A stretch of 64,000 bases of DNA from an uncultured Candidatus Melainabacteria bacterium (GCA_934691935.1 CAKUTH010000009.1:112628-176627), one strand, 5' to 3'. Positions 53,902 through 63,776 are shown, counted from the first letter of the stretch. Notes: generated by a model not told the origin, from the sequence alone. Numbers and translations are program-made.

Positions 53902-54580
53902 TAAATATTGTTTCTGTAATGTCTACTTTTTTGGTTTTCAGGCGCAATTCTACACGTCTACTTTTGTTATAATCCTCTTTCCCATTTACCAAAATCGGTT
54001 CGGAATAACTTTTCCCTTCAACAACAAGGATTTTTTTCAACTTGTCATTGTATTTTTTATTATAATTTGTATAAAAAATATAATTTGCAACAGAGTTTGC
54101 CCTTTCCAAACTCAAATTCATATTTTTCAAATACTGTTCATTAGGATTTTTAATCCCCGCATAAGATTGACTATCTGTATGCCCTTGAATAACAATATTT
54201 TCAATCTGCCCAACCAGTTCATCTTTTGAAAAAATCGTATCCACATATATAGGTATAAGTTTATTCAAATAAATCTTACCTTTTGTTGAAAGATTATAAC
54301 TGCCAACTTCAAACAATTCCAAATCAGAAATCTTTATATCACCCGTCAAAGGGTCAACTTGAGCATCAATATTAGCCTCTTTCAACTTTTCAATAAGTTC
54401 TTTGTTAACTTCCATTTGTTGTTGTTTTTGCTGAATACTTTGTTGCGAAAACCCTGTAATTGCAAGCACAAATAGTGTCATGAAAATAATTGCCAACCCC
54501 AAAAGTAAATCGGCCATGGTCGTCCAAAATATATTGTTATTACTATCTTCTGAATGTTTTTTTCTATAACCTATTGCCAT
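53879..54580 (-). CDS. ZorB/MotB-like OmpA-domain protein
   Basis: 233 residues. The N-terminus '[16 protein letters not shown]' is followed by one membrane helix (about 20-45) with the proton-binding Asp in '[12 protein letters not shown]', a linker, and an OmpA/MotB peptidoglycan-binding domain ('VIQGHTDSQ', '[13 protein letters not shown]', '[10 protein letters not shown]'). The start at 54580 is used because TGGAG is placed for it; an ATG at 54595 is also in frame. It pairs with the next gene as a motor stator. The best family likeness is ZorB. Confidence 0.85.
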   Translation of the reverse strand: MAIGYRKKHSEDSNNNIFWTTMADLLLGLAIIFMTLFVLAITGFSQQSIQQKQQQMEVNKELIEKLKEANIDAQVDPLTGDIKISDLELFEVGSYNLSTKGKIYLNKLIPIYVDTIFSKDELVGQIENIVIQGHTDSQSYAGIKNPNEQYLKNMNLSLERANSVANYIFYTNYNKKYNDKLKKILVVEGKSYSEPILVNGKEDYNKSRRVELRLKTKKVDITETIFNGVHNRD

Positions 54581-54601
54581 TAAATATAACTCCATTGATG
54601 T

Positions 54602-55507
54602 TTAGAACAAATCGTCTACATCATCTCCAGCATTGCGTTTTGCAACTTCTTTCATATTTTTGTTAACCTGATTTATGCCAAAAATAAGATTTTCAAGATA
54701 CGGAACAAGGTTACCTGCAATTCCAGCATTCAATGCTACCTTGAACTGTTCTGGCATTGCTGTTATTAAGTTTGAAATCGAATTGTTTTGAATTTTTGTT
54801 TCTTTCAAAAGTTCAAGCAAGAATTTTTCAGAAGAAATATTGTCAAACAATTTGCCAATCGCATCTTCACATTGCATTAAAGGTTTGTTGCAAAGAATTT
54901 GAAAAGCAAATTTTTCAAATATCAAAAATATTAAAGATGAACCTACAGCAATTACTGAAACAAGCGCAGCTGTCTGCATTGACGACATCAAACTCGCAAC
55001 TGATGCAATGGTTTGTTCCTGAGATGAAAAATCAACTTTTCCAAAAGCTATCGCAATGTTCAAGAACGTAAACATCGGACCAAAACCAGTAAGCACCGTT
55101 GGTATTGCCTGCAAAAATTTATTATTAAATCTTGATGTAACAAGCGTTTCTTCATTGAAAAAATATAAAGGATCAACAGTTGTTTGAATGTTTTGAACTG
55201 TTGAAGAAACCTCTTTATATGTCAGGTTATTGTTTCTACCTTTAAGTGCCACGGATTCCGAAAATACCAACGTATTTTTGAATTCAGCCCAAACATTTGC
55301 AACATAAGGGTTTGCCGACATCCACTCATCAATTTCTTTAAAACGAAAATTCAAATCTGTTTTTTTGTAGTTTGAAATAAACGCCAAAAGTATTTTTAAA
55401 TTTTTGTTTACCAAACGATAATTCTTTATACAATAAACTATTGAAAACAAAAATGTTAAAATAACTATTAAAATAGGTATATCTGACAATATAAATAGAA
55501 TATTCAT
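54602..55507 (-). CDS. ZorA/MotA-like proton channel protein
   Basis: 301 residues: membrane helix at about 8-28, a cytoplasmic region, then channel helices at about 130-155 ('PTVLTGFGPMFTFLNIAIAF') and 175-205 ('TAALVSVIAVGSSLIFLIFE'), and a helical tail (210-301). 'DPLYFFNEETLVTSRFNNKF' resembles the ZorA entry region. The tail is far shorter than in Zorya ZorA proteins. AAGGAGAG precedes the ATG. No ZorC, ZorD or ZorE gene is adjacent. Confidence 0.82.
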   Translation of the reverse strand: MNILFILSDIPILIVILTFLFSIVYCIKNYRLVNKNLKILLAFISNYKKTDLNFRFKEIDEWMSANPYVANVWAEFKNTLVFSESVALKGRNNNLTYKEVSSTVQNIQTTVDPLYFFNEETLVTSRFNNKFLQAIPTVLTGFGPMFTFLNIAIAFGKVDFSSQEQTIASVASLMSSMQTAALVSVIAVGSSLIFLIFEKFAFQILCNKPLMQCEDAIGKLFDNISSEKFLLELLKETKIQNNSISNLITAMPEQFKVALNAGIAGNLVPYLENLIFGINQVNKNMKEVAKRNAGDDVDDLF

Positions 55508-55543
55508 AGGCTCTCCTTAATTTCGAGTATAGCATAATGTTAC

Positions 55544-55571
55544 TTGCGGGGCAAGAGTTTTGTACTACAAT
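55544..55571 (+). promoter_or_regulatory. Leaderless-type promoter of hemW
   Basis: TTGCGG (55544-55549), 16-bp spacer, TACAAT (55566-55571), then exactly six bases to the ATG at 55578. Confidence 0.5.
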
Positions 55572-55577
55572 AAATGT

Positions 55578-56657
55578 ATGAAAAATGTTTATATCCACAT
55601 TCCGTTTTGTAAATCAAAATGCAAATACTGTTCATTTGTTTCTTATCCGCAGGCTGAATTAAAAGCAGAATATCTAAAAGCGTTAGAAAAAGAAATAAAA
55701 TTCCGCTACAAAGGAGAATTGCTTGAAACACTATATTTTGGGGGCGGAACTCCATCTTTACTAACCATTAATGAATTTAAAAGTTTGATTAATTTATTTA
55801 ATTACAATAATAAGACCGAAATAACTGCAGAATTAAATCCTGAAACTATTTCCCTTAATTATTTAAAAAATTTAAAATCCACAGGAATTAACAGATTGAG
55901 TTTTGGATGCCAAACTTTTAATGATGAAATTTTAAAACTAATCGGCAGACGCCACAACGCAAAAGACGTTGAAAATGCAGTTGAATGGGCAAAACAAGCT
56001 GGTTTTGAAAATATTAGCCTCGATTTTATCTATGGGTTGCCAAACCAAACAACGAACGATTTTGAACAAGATTTGCAACACGCAAAAGCGTTGGATATTC
56101 AACATATTTCACTTTACGGTTTAAAAATAGACTCCAATTGTTATTTTTATAAAAATCCACCCAAAAATCTGCCCGACGAAGATACGCAAGCAGATATGTA
56201 CTTAAAAGCAATTGAAACTCTTAATAATTTTGAGCATTACGAAATAAGTAATTTTTCAAGAAAAGGGTTCAATTCCCGTCATAACCTGAATTACTGGAAC
56301 AACAATACCTATTATGGTTTTGGTTGTTCTGCTCACGGGTATAAAAACGGCATCAGATACTTTAACCCGTCGAATTTGAATGAATATATAAATACTCCGA
56401 CAATCCATAAAGATGAACATAAACTTACGCCACAAGAGCAATTAGAGGAAGAAATTTTCTTAGGATTTAGAAAAATGGAAGGTATAAATATTGAAAAAAT
56501 AAACAAAAAATTCAACATAAATTTTAAGGAAAAGTACGCAAAGACACTGGATAAGTACATTTCCTATAAGTATCTTTCAGAAACTAATGTTGGTTTTAAG
56601 CTAACTACAGATGGAATTTTAATCAGTAACGTTATTCTATCTGAGTTTTTAGATTAA
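55578..56657 (+). CDS. hemW: HemW-like radical SAM protein
   Basis: 359 residues. It starts 'MKNVYIHIPFCKSKCKYC' with the C-x3-C-x2-C cluster motif, and has 'LYFGGGTPSLL' and 'SFGCQTFNDEILKLIGR'. HemW is a heme chaperone related to oxygen-independent coproporphyrinogen oxidase HemN; 'HNLNYWNNNTYYGFG' and the length fit HemW. The start at 55578 is chosen because the family begins there; a leaderless promoter precedes it. A terminator follows. Confidence 0.92.
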   Translation: MKNVYIHIPFCKSKCKYCSFVSYPQAELKAEYLKALEKEIKFRYKGELLETLYFGGGTPSLLTINEFKSLINLFNYNNKTEITAELNPETISLNYLKNLKSTGINRLSFGCQTFNDEILKLIGRRHNAKDVENAVEWAKQAGFENISLDFIYGLPNQTTNDFEQDLQHAKALDIQHISLYGLKIDSNCYFYKNPPKNLPDEDTQADMYLKAIETLNNFEHYEISNFSRKGFNSRHNLNYWNNNTYYGFGCSAHGYKNGIRYFNPSNLNEYINTPTIHKDEHKLTPQEQLEEEIFLGFRKMEGINIEKINKKFNINFKEKYAKTLDKYISYKYLSETNVGFKLTTDGILISNVILSEFLD

Positions 56658-56665
56658 AAAGCATA

Positions 56666-56700
56666 AAAAAGCTCCTTTGGAAAAAGGAGCTTTTGGTTTT
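56666..56700. terminator. Bidirectional terminator after hemW
   Basis: Perfect 12-bp stem AAAAGCTCCTTT/AAAGGAGCTTTT with a GGAA loop; T-rich on both sides. Shared with the convergent 56726 gene. Confidence 0.9.
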
Positions 56701-56725
56701 TATTTTCTAAATTCTATTCTTAATT

Positions 56726-57127
56726 CTATTTTGCTGCATCTTCAATCGTTTCTGCGACATCACTTGCGCCTTTATTAAACAATTTTCCAGCAGTTGCATC
56801 CCATGCTTTTACTGCATATTCACCAACTGTTGTAGCAAGGTTTTTACCTCTTTGAAGAAGTTTTGAGAAGAAACCGTTAGCTTCATTGATTTCTACTCTT
56901 TCTAAGTGACCTTTTTTAACTGCAATACCCAAAGCGACAAATGTAGCTAAAGCAACAGCAGCTGTAGCCAACAAGGCACGACCACCTTTTTTCTTTGCTT
57001 TGCCTTGTTTTTCAAATGAATCAACAGCAACATCAGCTGGTGCTGCATATTTACCTGGAGCATTAATCAAATCTTGCGTATTTAACGCCTCACCACGGAA
57101 ACTTACACCAGACACAGAATTAATCAT
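56726..57127 (-). CDS. Small one-span membrane hypothetical
   Basis: 133 residues. The short N-terminus 'MINSVSGVSFRGEAL' carries an F-x-G motif also seen at the start of the 37532-39772 product ('VVNFSG'). One membrane helix lies at about 48-69, then an amphipathic C-terminal helix region. AAAGGAGG is placed well before the ATG. A TGTAAC direct repeat lies 105 bp upstream. Function unknown. Confidence 0.75.
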   Translation of the reverse strand: MINSVSGVSFRGEALNTQDLINAPGKYAAPADVAVDSFEKQGKAKKKGGRALLATAAVALATFVALGIAVKKGHLERVEINEANGFFSKLLQRGKNLATTVGEYAVKAWDATAGKLFNKGASDVAETIEDAAK

Positions 57128-57231
57128 AGAAACCTCCTTTATAAAAAGTTACACTTATATTCACACTACTATATGTACAAAAAACGCTTTACACATGAAT
57201 TTTGCCCCAAAAATGTAATTTTTTCAATATT

Positions 57232-57247
57232 TGTTACAAATCGTTAC
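57232..57247 (-). promoter_or_regulatory. TGTAA-type direct repeat (copy 6)
   Basis: TGTAAC-GATT-TGTAAC on the minus strand (10-bp period). It lies between the divergent 57127 gene and the large 57308 gene, so either could be controlled. Confidence 0.5.
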
Positions 57248-57307
57248 ATTACTTTTGGAATATTTTTTTATGATGTGTCATCTTATCTATCAGAGGAGAA
57301 AAATTTT

Positions 57308-60124
57308 ATGGAACAAGATATTTTAATTTACATTGACGATAAAGAAAAATTAGATGCAAGCGTTGCTGCCAACTCATTTGCACACAAAGATATAAAAAAT
57401 AGGGCATACATAAACACGCTTGGGGCAGAACTTGCCATGAAATATCTTGTATCAGAAAATATTGATGTTTCTGATGTAAAAAACTTACACTCAATCAAAA
57501 AAATATTGGAAGAAATGGACATTGCAGATATCATGCTTTCTAATATTCATATTGATGTAAGAGTTGTTTTTGATGAAAATATAATTTTTATTCCAAAGTC
57601 ACATTTTGAATACGATATTCTCCCTGACATTTATCTTGTTTTCAACCTTTCAAAAGATAACTCATACGTTAAATTTTTAGGATTTTTCGAGCCAAAATTA
57701 ATTAACAAAAACAACTCCAATTCTGACTATTACTTTATTGAAAAAGAAAAATTAAGTTCTGCAAAAGATTTAATCAATTATATTAATTCACACAAAACCT
57801 CAGAAACAGGTTTGTCACAAAACGAATTGGAACTTTCCGAAAGATTTATTGTATCAGTTTATGATAACGATATTTCAGAGGGCGATAAAAAACAACTTCT
57901 AAAACAATTAACTCAAAGCGTAGAATTAAGAGATAAATTTATTGAATTTGAAAACTTTGAAACTCTTTCATACAAAGCGATGAATGACCCGATGATAAAG
58001 AAAAAAGAGATTTCATTGGATACAGATACTACAGATATTTTAGATACTATAGATACAGTTGAAGAAACTCCAGAAAATATCACTCAAACACTTGATGTAC
58101 TTGAGCTTGACGACAATTCTCTTGACTTGAATGATTTCACTAATTTGGATGAGCTAACCGATATTGAATCAACTGTAGCTGAAACCCCTACATCTCCAGA
58201 AACTCCAGAAAATCTAGAAACCACTGATAGAGTTGATATTAGCGGAACTGAATTTTCTAATATGGCAACAAATTTAGCAGAAGGTGTTGTGGAAGGTTTA
58301 GCACAAGGTGCTGTTGAAGGCGCAGTAGGTGGCTTGGCAGAAAGTGCTGGAGCAATGGGATTGGCTGAAGGACTTGCACAAGGATTGACTGGCGAAATTG
58401 TAGAAGGTGCTGTTGACTTAACTCAAAACTTAACTCAAGACATAATTAATACTGATGACAATATTGCACAAGAAACTACTGATGCAATTTCTTTTGACGA
58501 AGTTGATTTATCTGAAAACACAGACTCTCAGGTTGAAACACCTACAGAAGATACTATTTCACTTGAGAACATTGACCTTGAGCAACCACAAGACACTACT
58601 ATTGAAGAACCTATCACGGATTTAATGTCTTTTGACAATATTGAACCTCTACAAACTGAAGATATTTTGCCAGAAGAATCTATTGATTTAACTTCTTTAG
58701 ATAAAGTTGAGAACTTGGATAACAACGAGATTTTAGAAAAAGAAGACTTGAATGAAAGTCTCGAGGATCTTCCTGAAATTAACGAAATTGGAGAAATTGG
58801 AGAAATCAATGATATTAGTAATATTGAGCCTGACAATGACTTAGAAAACATCACGCTTGACGATATTACTGAAACAAATCCGCAAGATGATACAGAAAAT
58901 AATGAAACTAAAAATTCTGATTCTTCTTTCGGTAAAAACTTATTGGAAAACCTTTCAGCAGAAGATGAAGAGAAAGCCGACCAAGATATAAATATTGACG
59001 ATATTGAACTTGATGAAACTGCACCTAAACTTGCTGATGATATTTCATCTGACGATTTATTATCACAGATTGATGATATTTTAAATACTTCATCAACAGA
59101 AAACGCGCAAGCTGATTTTAATTATGAAGAAACCGATAATTCTGAAAACAATCAAACTGATTTACCAGAAAACAATGTAAACGAAATTATAGAAAGTCCT
59201 GAATCGGAAAGTGAAAATGAAACAGAAGATGTAAACATTGACAACATAACAAGTATTGAAAATTTAACCGAATCAGAAAGTTCAAATAGTGTTGACCCAA
59301 TCAATGAAGATGACTCTACAAATGACAATCTTCAAACTCAAAATGATACAAATATAGAAAACTCAGACGATACAGAAAATGACAACGACCTAAATGTCTT
59401 GTATAACGAAGATGCAACAGACACTCAACCTGAACTTCCTGAAGAAGAACCACAAGTTGCAGTTCCTGGAGTTGCACTGTACAACAAAAAATCAACAGAC
59501 AAAAAACCTATGATGGTTGCTGGTGCACTTATTGTGTTATTTGCAATTTCATCAGCATTTTTGTTTATGAAACCAAAAAATGATAATACTGCAGAAATTG
59601 AACCGTTACCAACAAGTAACGAAATTCCTACTCAAACGGAAAATCAACCAACTGACGATATACTTGCGTCAAACGCACCGCAAACACCTACACCTGTGCC
59701 AACGCAAAAAGATATTACTGTAACAAAACCTGTAGTAAAAGAATTGAAAAATACACCGCCAAAAACAACTAAAGCAGAGCCTTACATTGAGGTTAGCAAA
59801 CTTGTTTGGGATGTACCTAACGAACTTTCTTACAGTAGCAAAATGCAAAACTATTTGAGAACTGCTGGAAAAAGTATTAAATTATCATTATCAACAGATT
59901 TGTTACTCGCAACAGAGTATGCTTACACAAATCAAATTAAAGTTGGTTTAAAACTAGACAAAAACGGTTCTATACGTGATGCCAGAATACTTTCAAGCAG
60001 TGGCTCAACTCAAATTGACAAAATTGTGTTACAATCTGTTAAAGATACTTTAAACGTCGTAAAACCGCCTACTGACGAGATTAGCACCCCAGAGTTCAAC
60101 TTAAACCTTATCATATACATATAA
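57308..60124 (+). CDS. Large TonB-tailed membrane protein, DUF1822-like N-domain
   Basis: 938 residues from the ATG at 57308, where GAGGAG is placed (an ATG at 57173 has no site). Order: N-terminal domain (1-235) with features of cyanobacterial DUF1822 ('INTLGAELAMKYLV', 'DIYLVFNLSKDNSYVKFLGF'); a very acidic Asp/Glu/Asn/Thr-rich stretch (about 240-720) interrupted by a Gly/Ala segment with repeated 'EGLAQG'-type units (about 320-375); one membrane helix (about 735-755); and a TonB-type C-terminal domain (about 850-938, 'KVGLKLDKNGSIRDARILSS'). About 730 residues would thus be cytoplasmic, the reverse of normal TonB. It heads an operon with a sigma factor and a STAND ATPase. Confidence 0.78.
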   Translation: MEQDILIYIDDKEKLDASVAANSFAHKDIKNRAYINTLGAELAMKYLVSENIDVSDVKNLHSIKKILEEMDIADIMLSNIHIDVRVVFDENIIFIPKSHFEYDILPDIYLVFNLSKDNSYVKFLGFFEPKLINKNNSNSDYYFIEKEKLSSAKDLINYINSHKTSETGLSQNELELSERFIVSVYDNDISEGDKKQLLKQLTQSVELRDKFIEFENFETLSYKAMNDPMIKKKEISLDTDTTDILDTIDTVEETPENITQTLDVLELDDNSLDLNDFTNLDELTDIESTVAETPTSPETPENLETTDRVDISGTEFSNMATNLAEGVVEGLAQGAVEGAVGGLAESAGAMGLAEGLAQGLTGEIVEGAVDLTQNLTQDIINTDDNIAQETTDAISFDEVDLSENTDSQVETPTEDTISLENIDLEQPQDTTIEEPITDLMSFDNIEPLQTEDILPEESIDLTSLDKVENLDNNEILEKEDLNESLEDLPEINEIGEIGEINDISNIEPDNDLENITLDDITETNPQDDTENNETKNSDSSFGKNLLENLSAEDEEKADQDINIDDIELDETAPKLADDISSDDLLSQIDDILNTSSTENAQADFNYEETDNSENNQTDLPENNVNEIIESPESESENETEDVNIDNITSIENLTESESSNSVDPINEDDSTNDNLQTQNDTNIENSDDTENDNDLNVLYNEDATDTQPELPEEEPQVAVPGVALYNKKSTDKKPMMVAGALIVLFAISSAFLFMKPKNDNTAEIEPLPTSNEIPTQTENQPTDDILASNAPQTPTPVPTQKDITVTKPVVKELKNTPPKTTKAEPYIEVSKLVWDVPNELSYSSKMQNYLRTAGKSIKLSLSTDLLLATEYAYTNQIKVGLKLDKNGSIRDARILSSSGSTQIDKIVLQSVKDTLNVVKPPTDEISTPEFNLNLIIYI

Positions 60125-60154
60125 TTATGTTATAATGTTGACAGATAGGAATTT

Positions 60155-60727
60155 GTGAAAGTGGAACTAACCCAAGAAAAAATGGATTTAATAGGAAAAA
60201 TCATTCAAGGCAACCGAAAATTTGCTGGCAATGAGGATTTGTATGATGATTTTTTCAATGAAACATGTAAACGTTCTTTGCTAATTGTTCAGACTGTTAC
60301 ATCTGATATTGCATTGGAATCATATTTGAGAAAAGTTACATCAACTGCGATTTTGAATGTTTTGAAAAGTGAAGGTCGCCTCAGAAGAACTCAAGGCGGT
60401 TACAAACCTGTTGAAAACATTCCATTGGCAACAGTTTCAAATCTACCTGATTATTCAAAAATCACTGTCACTTACGAACCTATCGATATACAAGATACCC
60501 CAGAAGATTTAGCAGTAAAAAAAGATATTCTGCAAAAAATTGTTGATAATGTAAATGAAATTGATGAAAATGAGCCTGATAAAAATTATCTGAGCCTTTA
60601 TGTTTTGCGTTACGAAAAAGGATTAACTCAAAATGAAATTGCAGAAAAACTAAACATTTCACAATCAGAAGTTTCCAAGCGATTATTCAAGTTAATGAAC
60701 AAAGTGAAGCAAGCATTTAACGGGTAG
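60155..60727 (+). CDS. Sigma-70 family (ECF-like) sigma factor
   Basis: 190 residues with a GTG start; AGGA lies upstream. The N-terminal part (30-85, 'EDLYDDFFNETCKRSLLIV') fits region 2. The C-terminal part (145-188, 'YLSLYVLRYEKGLTQNEIA', 'NISQSEVSKRLFKLM') is a clear region 4 helix-turn-helix. Region 3 is absent, as in ECF factors. It follows the TonB-tailed protein by 30 bp and precedes the STAND gene by 5 bp. No anti-sigma gene of standard type is seen; the large membrane protein may serve that purpose. Confidence 0.83.
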   Translation: MKVELTQEKMDLIGKIIQGNRKFAGNEDLYDDFFNETCKRSLLIVQTVTSDIALESYLRKVTSTAILNVLKSEGRLRRTQGGYKPVENIPLATVSNLPDYSKITVTYEPIDIQDTPEDLAVKKDILQKIVDNVNEIDENEPDKNYLSLYVLRYEKGLTQNEIAEKLNISQSEVSKRLFKLMNKVKQAFNG

Positions 60728-60732
60728 TTAAA

Positions 60733-63681
60733 ATGATTTGTCCAATATGTAAAAAAGAAATTCCAGATAATACCCTAAAATGTCCATACTGTAAAACTCG
60801 TACGGGCTTAGTTTGTGAGAATTGTAATACTGTAAATTCAATCTTTGACCACAAATGCAAAAAATGTGGTGCTGAGATTTTAAAAATTTGCCCAAATTGC
60901 AAGAGCGTAAACTTTCCAAACGCTGAAACATGCAGAAAATGCGGTTACGTATTTGCACAAACACAAACTACCCAGACACTTGAATATCCAGCCCACTTAA
61001 TTTCACAACAAAGCGCCAAAAATATTCTTGTTAGGGGAATAAAATCTAATGACAAAAAAATCTTTTCTCTCAGCGGTGAAAAAGGTTGCGGAAAAAGCCT
61101 TGTGTTAAAATCCGTAATGCAAGAATTAAAAAATTACTCTTGGCTTTACGGTAAATGCACTCCAATCACACAAATCACATCTGGGGGCGTAATTCAAGAT
61201 ATTCTCTTGAACCTGTTTAATTTGCCGAATTTTTGCTTAAATAATACGCAATTCAAAAAAGATGCATCAAGTTTTTTCAAAAACGAATTTCCAGAACTAA
61301 ATAATAACGAAATTCTTGATATAATCAACTTTTTGTATCCTTGTGCAGAAGGAACTTTCGAAAACATTGTTTCTAACAAAAACAATACTTTCACATTTTT
61401 GAATAAAATTTTTGATAAAATCACATCCGCAGGAAAATTTGTAATAGTTATAGATAATTTTGATTTTATAGATGGATTTTCTTATGAATTTATCAGCAAA
61501 TACATAAAAAAAGATAATATTTGGAAAAATTTAAAATTTTTACTTTTATATTCCGAACCAAAACCCGCAAAAGGATATTTCTATTTCCCATCAAACAAAA
61601 ATAATAACATCTATTTAGATGTCGGTATCGCACCGCTTGAGCCACAACAGATGAATATAATTTTGGAACAAAAAGTAAAAAAAATAAAAGATTTTCCAGA
61701 ATTCTCGTCAAACGAATTGCATGACATCTACAAAGCAAGCAAAGGCAATCCATCATACATAAATCAGGCTCTTTGTTTAAAATACGATTGCGTTTTGTCA
61801 GAGCAGGAATTTGAACTGAGCACAACTTTTAAGGGGCTTTTAGAACACAGACTTGCGCTTTTAACATACCTTTATCCAAAAGCATACGAAATCCTTCTTG
61901 GGTCTGCTATTATAGGTGACAAAATTAACGTAAATCTAGTAAAAGAAATCTTTGGCGTTTCTGATACTGAATTTAGAAAAATTTTAGTTTACCTAAAAAA
62001 AATGAACTATATTAACAAAGTCAATGAAATTTATTGCGAATTCAATTCTCTTTTGCTCTGGGAAACAATACTTAAAACCGCAAAAAATGATGAAAATTAT
62101 TGCAAAATAAATAAACAAATTTTGACTTACCTAACAGGCTTTACTCTAAATTCCAACGCTATTTTCGGGGTTATCGCGCAAAACTTGAAACAACCAGAAT
62201 TGGCACTCGACAACTGGACAAGAAACACAAGACTCGCTTCATTTGTCGGGGATTTGAACCTCTATGCAATTTCTCAAAAACAGTCGTTAGCTTTAATTAA
62301 CGAATTTGATGAAAATGATACTTTAAAAATTCGATACAATATCTCAGAAAGACTCGGTAAATTGTTGGCATCTTCAAATCCAGCAGAAGCAATGGAATAT
62401 CTGCCTGATGCAATTTCAAACGCACAAGCAATTGGCGATAGTCCAAAAGAAGTTGAACTGCTTGCGTATTTGGCTTCTTGTTGCAGGAAAACTGGAAATT
62501 ATTTTGGCGAAGTAGAATGTGTTGACGCCGTTTTAGAAAAAGTTAAGCCAGAAAACGAGCTTGACATTGCGCTTTTGAAAGTTACAAAACTCAGTGCACT
62601 TTTAAATATTGGCAATAGCGGACAAATAATCAACATGATTGATAACGAAATTATGCCAGTTTTGGATAGATATTTCAGCAAAAACCAAAGTCCAAAGGAT
62701 TCAAAATTTGGATTTATGTACGAAACATGGCTTCGCACATATCTTATATTGGCAAATGCACTGGTAATGCAAGGCAATGACAGGTCGTTTGAGATTTTGG
62801 CAATCCTTTTTGATATAATCGACAGAAACAGTATAAAAGATGCTTTATTTATTTGTAAATGCAAGCTGACACTAGCTTTTGCCAATACGATGAAAGGTAA
62901 TTTCCAAGCATCAGAACAAATGCTTAATGAAGTTTTAAAACTTTACCGTGAAGATGTCATGGATAATGAAACAATCATACGTTGGAATTTCATCAATATT
63001 TTGAACAATTTCTTTAGAAAACGCTACAACAGAATGCAAGAGGATTTGTTCCAAATTGTAACTTTCGCAAACAACAACGGGGATAATTTTACAAAAAACA
63101 TCCTAAAAACCTTATTGGGCAAAGTTTTCCAAGATAATAACAACTCAAAACAGGCAATAGAAATTTACAACGATCAAGTCGCATATTTTGCAAAAGAAAA
63201 AATGGCAATTGGTGCGCTTCTAGCTTGGTACTTAATTGCTGATGCTACATTGGAAGTCGAAGGTCCACGAAATGCAATGGAAATTGCAGAACAGGCACTT
63301 GAAGTAGCGCAAAACCCTAAAATTAACAACTATTTCTTTACTATTTTATTAAAAACGGTCATTGCGAAATGCGCTCTTACAAATTCTGACTTTGAAACTG
63401 CAAATATACATATTGAAGGCGCAATTCTTATTGCGAGAAAATTTAATATGAAAGATATTTTATCAAGACTTTATGTGCTTTATGGAAAATATTTTCAAGA
63501 GCTTGGACTTGCCAAGTCAGACAAACAAGTAGAATACCTTCAAGCCAGCAACAAATTATACTCACAAGCAAAAGAACTTGTTGAAAAAACTAAAAATAAA
63601 CATGTATATCAGGATTTAAAAAAAGCTCAAAGCGTCTTAAATTCCTTCTGTAAACTTCATAGCATTGAACTTGAAGGGTAA
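60733..63681 (+). CDS. Zinc-ribbon / STAND ATPase / TPR protein
   Basis: 982 residues. Residues 1-75 form three successive double C-x2-C zinc ribbons (first 'CPIC' and 'CPYC', second 'CENC' and 'CKKC', third 'CPNC' and 'CRKC'). An AAA/STAND NTPase follows, with Walker A 'SGEKGCGKS' (about 115-123) and Walker B 'FVIVIDNFDF' (about 236-245). From about 480 to 960 there are helical TPR-like repeats. Such proteins act as signal-gated switches; the partner is probably the adjacent sigma factor, from which it is separated by 5 bp. No effector domain is visible. Confidence 0.83.
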   Translation: MICPICKKEIPDNTLKCPYCKTRTGLVCENCNTVNSIFDHKCKKCGAEILKICPNCKSVNFPNAETCRKCGYVFAQTQTTQTLEYPAHLISQQSAKNILVRGIKSNDKKIFSLSGEKGCGKSLVLKSVMQELKNYSWLYGKCTPITQITSGGVIQDILLNLFNLPNFCLNNTQFKKDASSFFKNEFPELNNNEILDIINFLYPCAEGTFENIVSNKNNTFTFLNKIFDKITSAGKFVIVIDNFDFIDGFSYEFISKYIKKDNIWKNLKFLLLYSEPKPAKGYFYFPSNKNNNIYLDVGIAPLEPQQMNIILEQKVKKIKDFPEFSSNELHDIYKASKGNPSYINQALCLKYDCVLSEQEFELSTTFKGLLEHRLALLTYLYPKAYEILLGSAIIGDKINVNLVKEIFGVSDTEFRKILVYLKKMNYINKVNEIYCEFNSLLLWETILKTAKNDENYCKINKQILTYLTGFTLNSNAIFGVIAQNLKQPELALDNWTRNTRLASFVGDLNLYAISQKQSLALINEFDENDTLKIRYNISERLGKLLASSNPAEAMEYLPDAISNAQAIGDSPKEVELLAYLASCCRKTGNYFGEVECVDAVLEKVKPENELDIALLKVTKLSALLNIGNSGQIINMIDNEIMPVLDRYFSKNQSPKDSKFGFMYETWLRTYLILANALVMQGNDRSFEILAILFDIIDRNSIKDALFICKCKLTLAFANTMKGNFQASEQMLNEVLKLYREDVMDNETIIRWNFINILNNFFRKRYNRMQEDLFQIVTFANNNGDNFTKNILKTLLGKVFQDNNNSKQAIEIYNDQVAYFAKEKMAIGALLAWYLIADATLEVEGPRNAMEIAEQALEVAQNPKINNYFFTILLKTVIAKCALTNSDFETANIHIEGAILIARKFNMKDILSRLYVLYGKYFQELGLAKSDKQVEYLQASNKLYSQAKELVEKTKNKHVYQDLKKAQSVLNSFCKLHSIELEG

Positions 63682-63776
63682 TTTGAAAGCAACAGCAAAA
63701 ATTATCTTTCTTCAATTACGTAGAAGAAATTTTTCAGATTTCCGTTGTTGAGCTGGTAAGCCCAATATGCAGACAC

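Noticed and set aside
53879..55507. A complete Zorya defence system
   Set aside because: Only ZorA- and ZorB-like genes are present; no ZorC, ZorD or ZorE gene is adjacent and the ZorA tail is short.
58528..58854. Ser/Ile-rich frame opposite the acidic linker of the 57308 gene
   Set aside because: Low-complexity shadow of GAA/GAT/ATT codons; no start signal.
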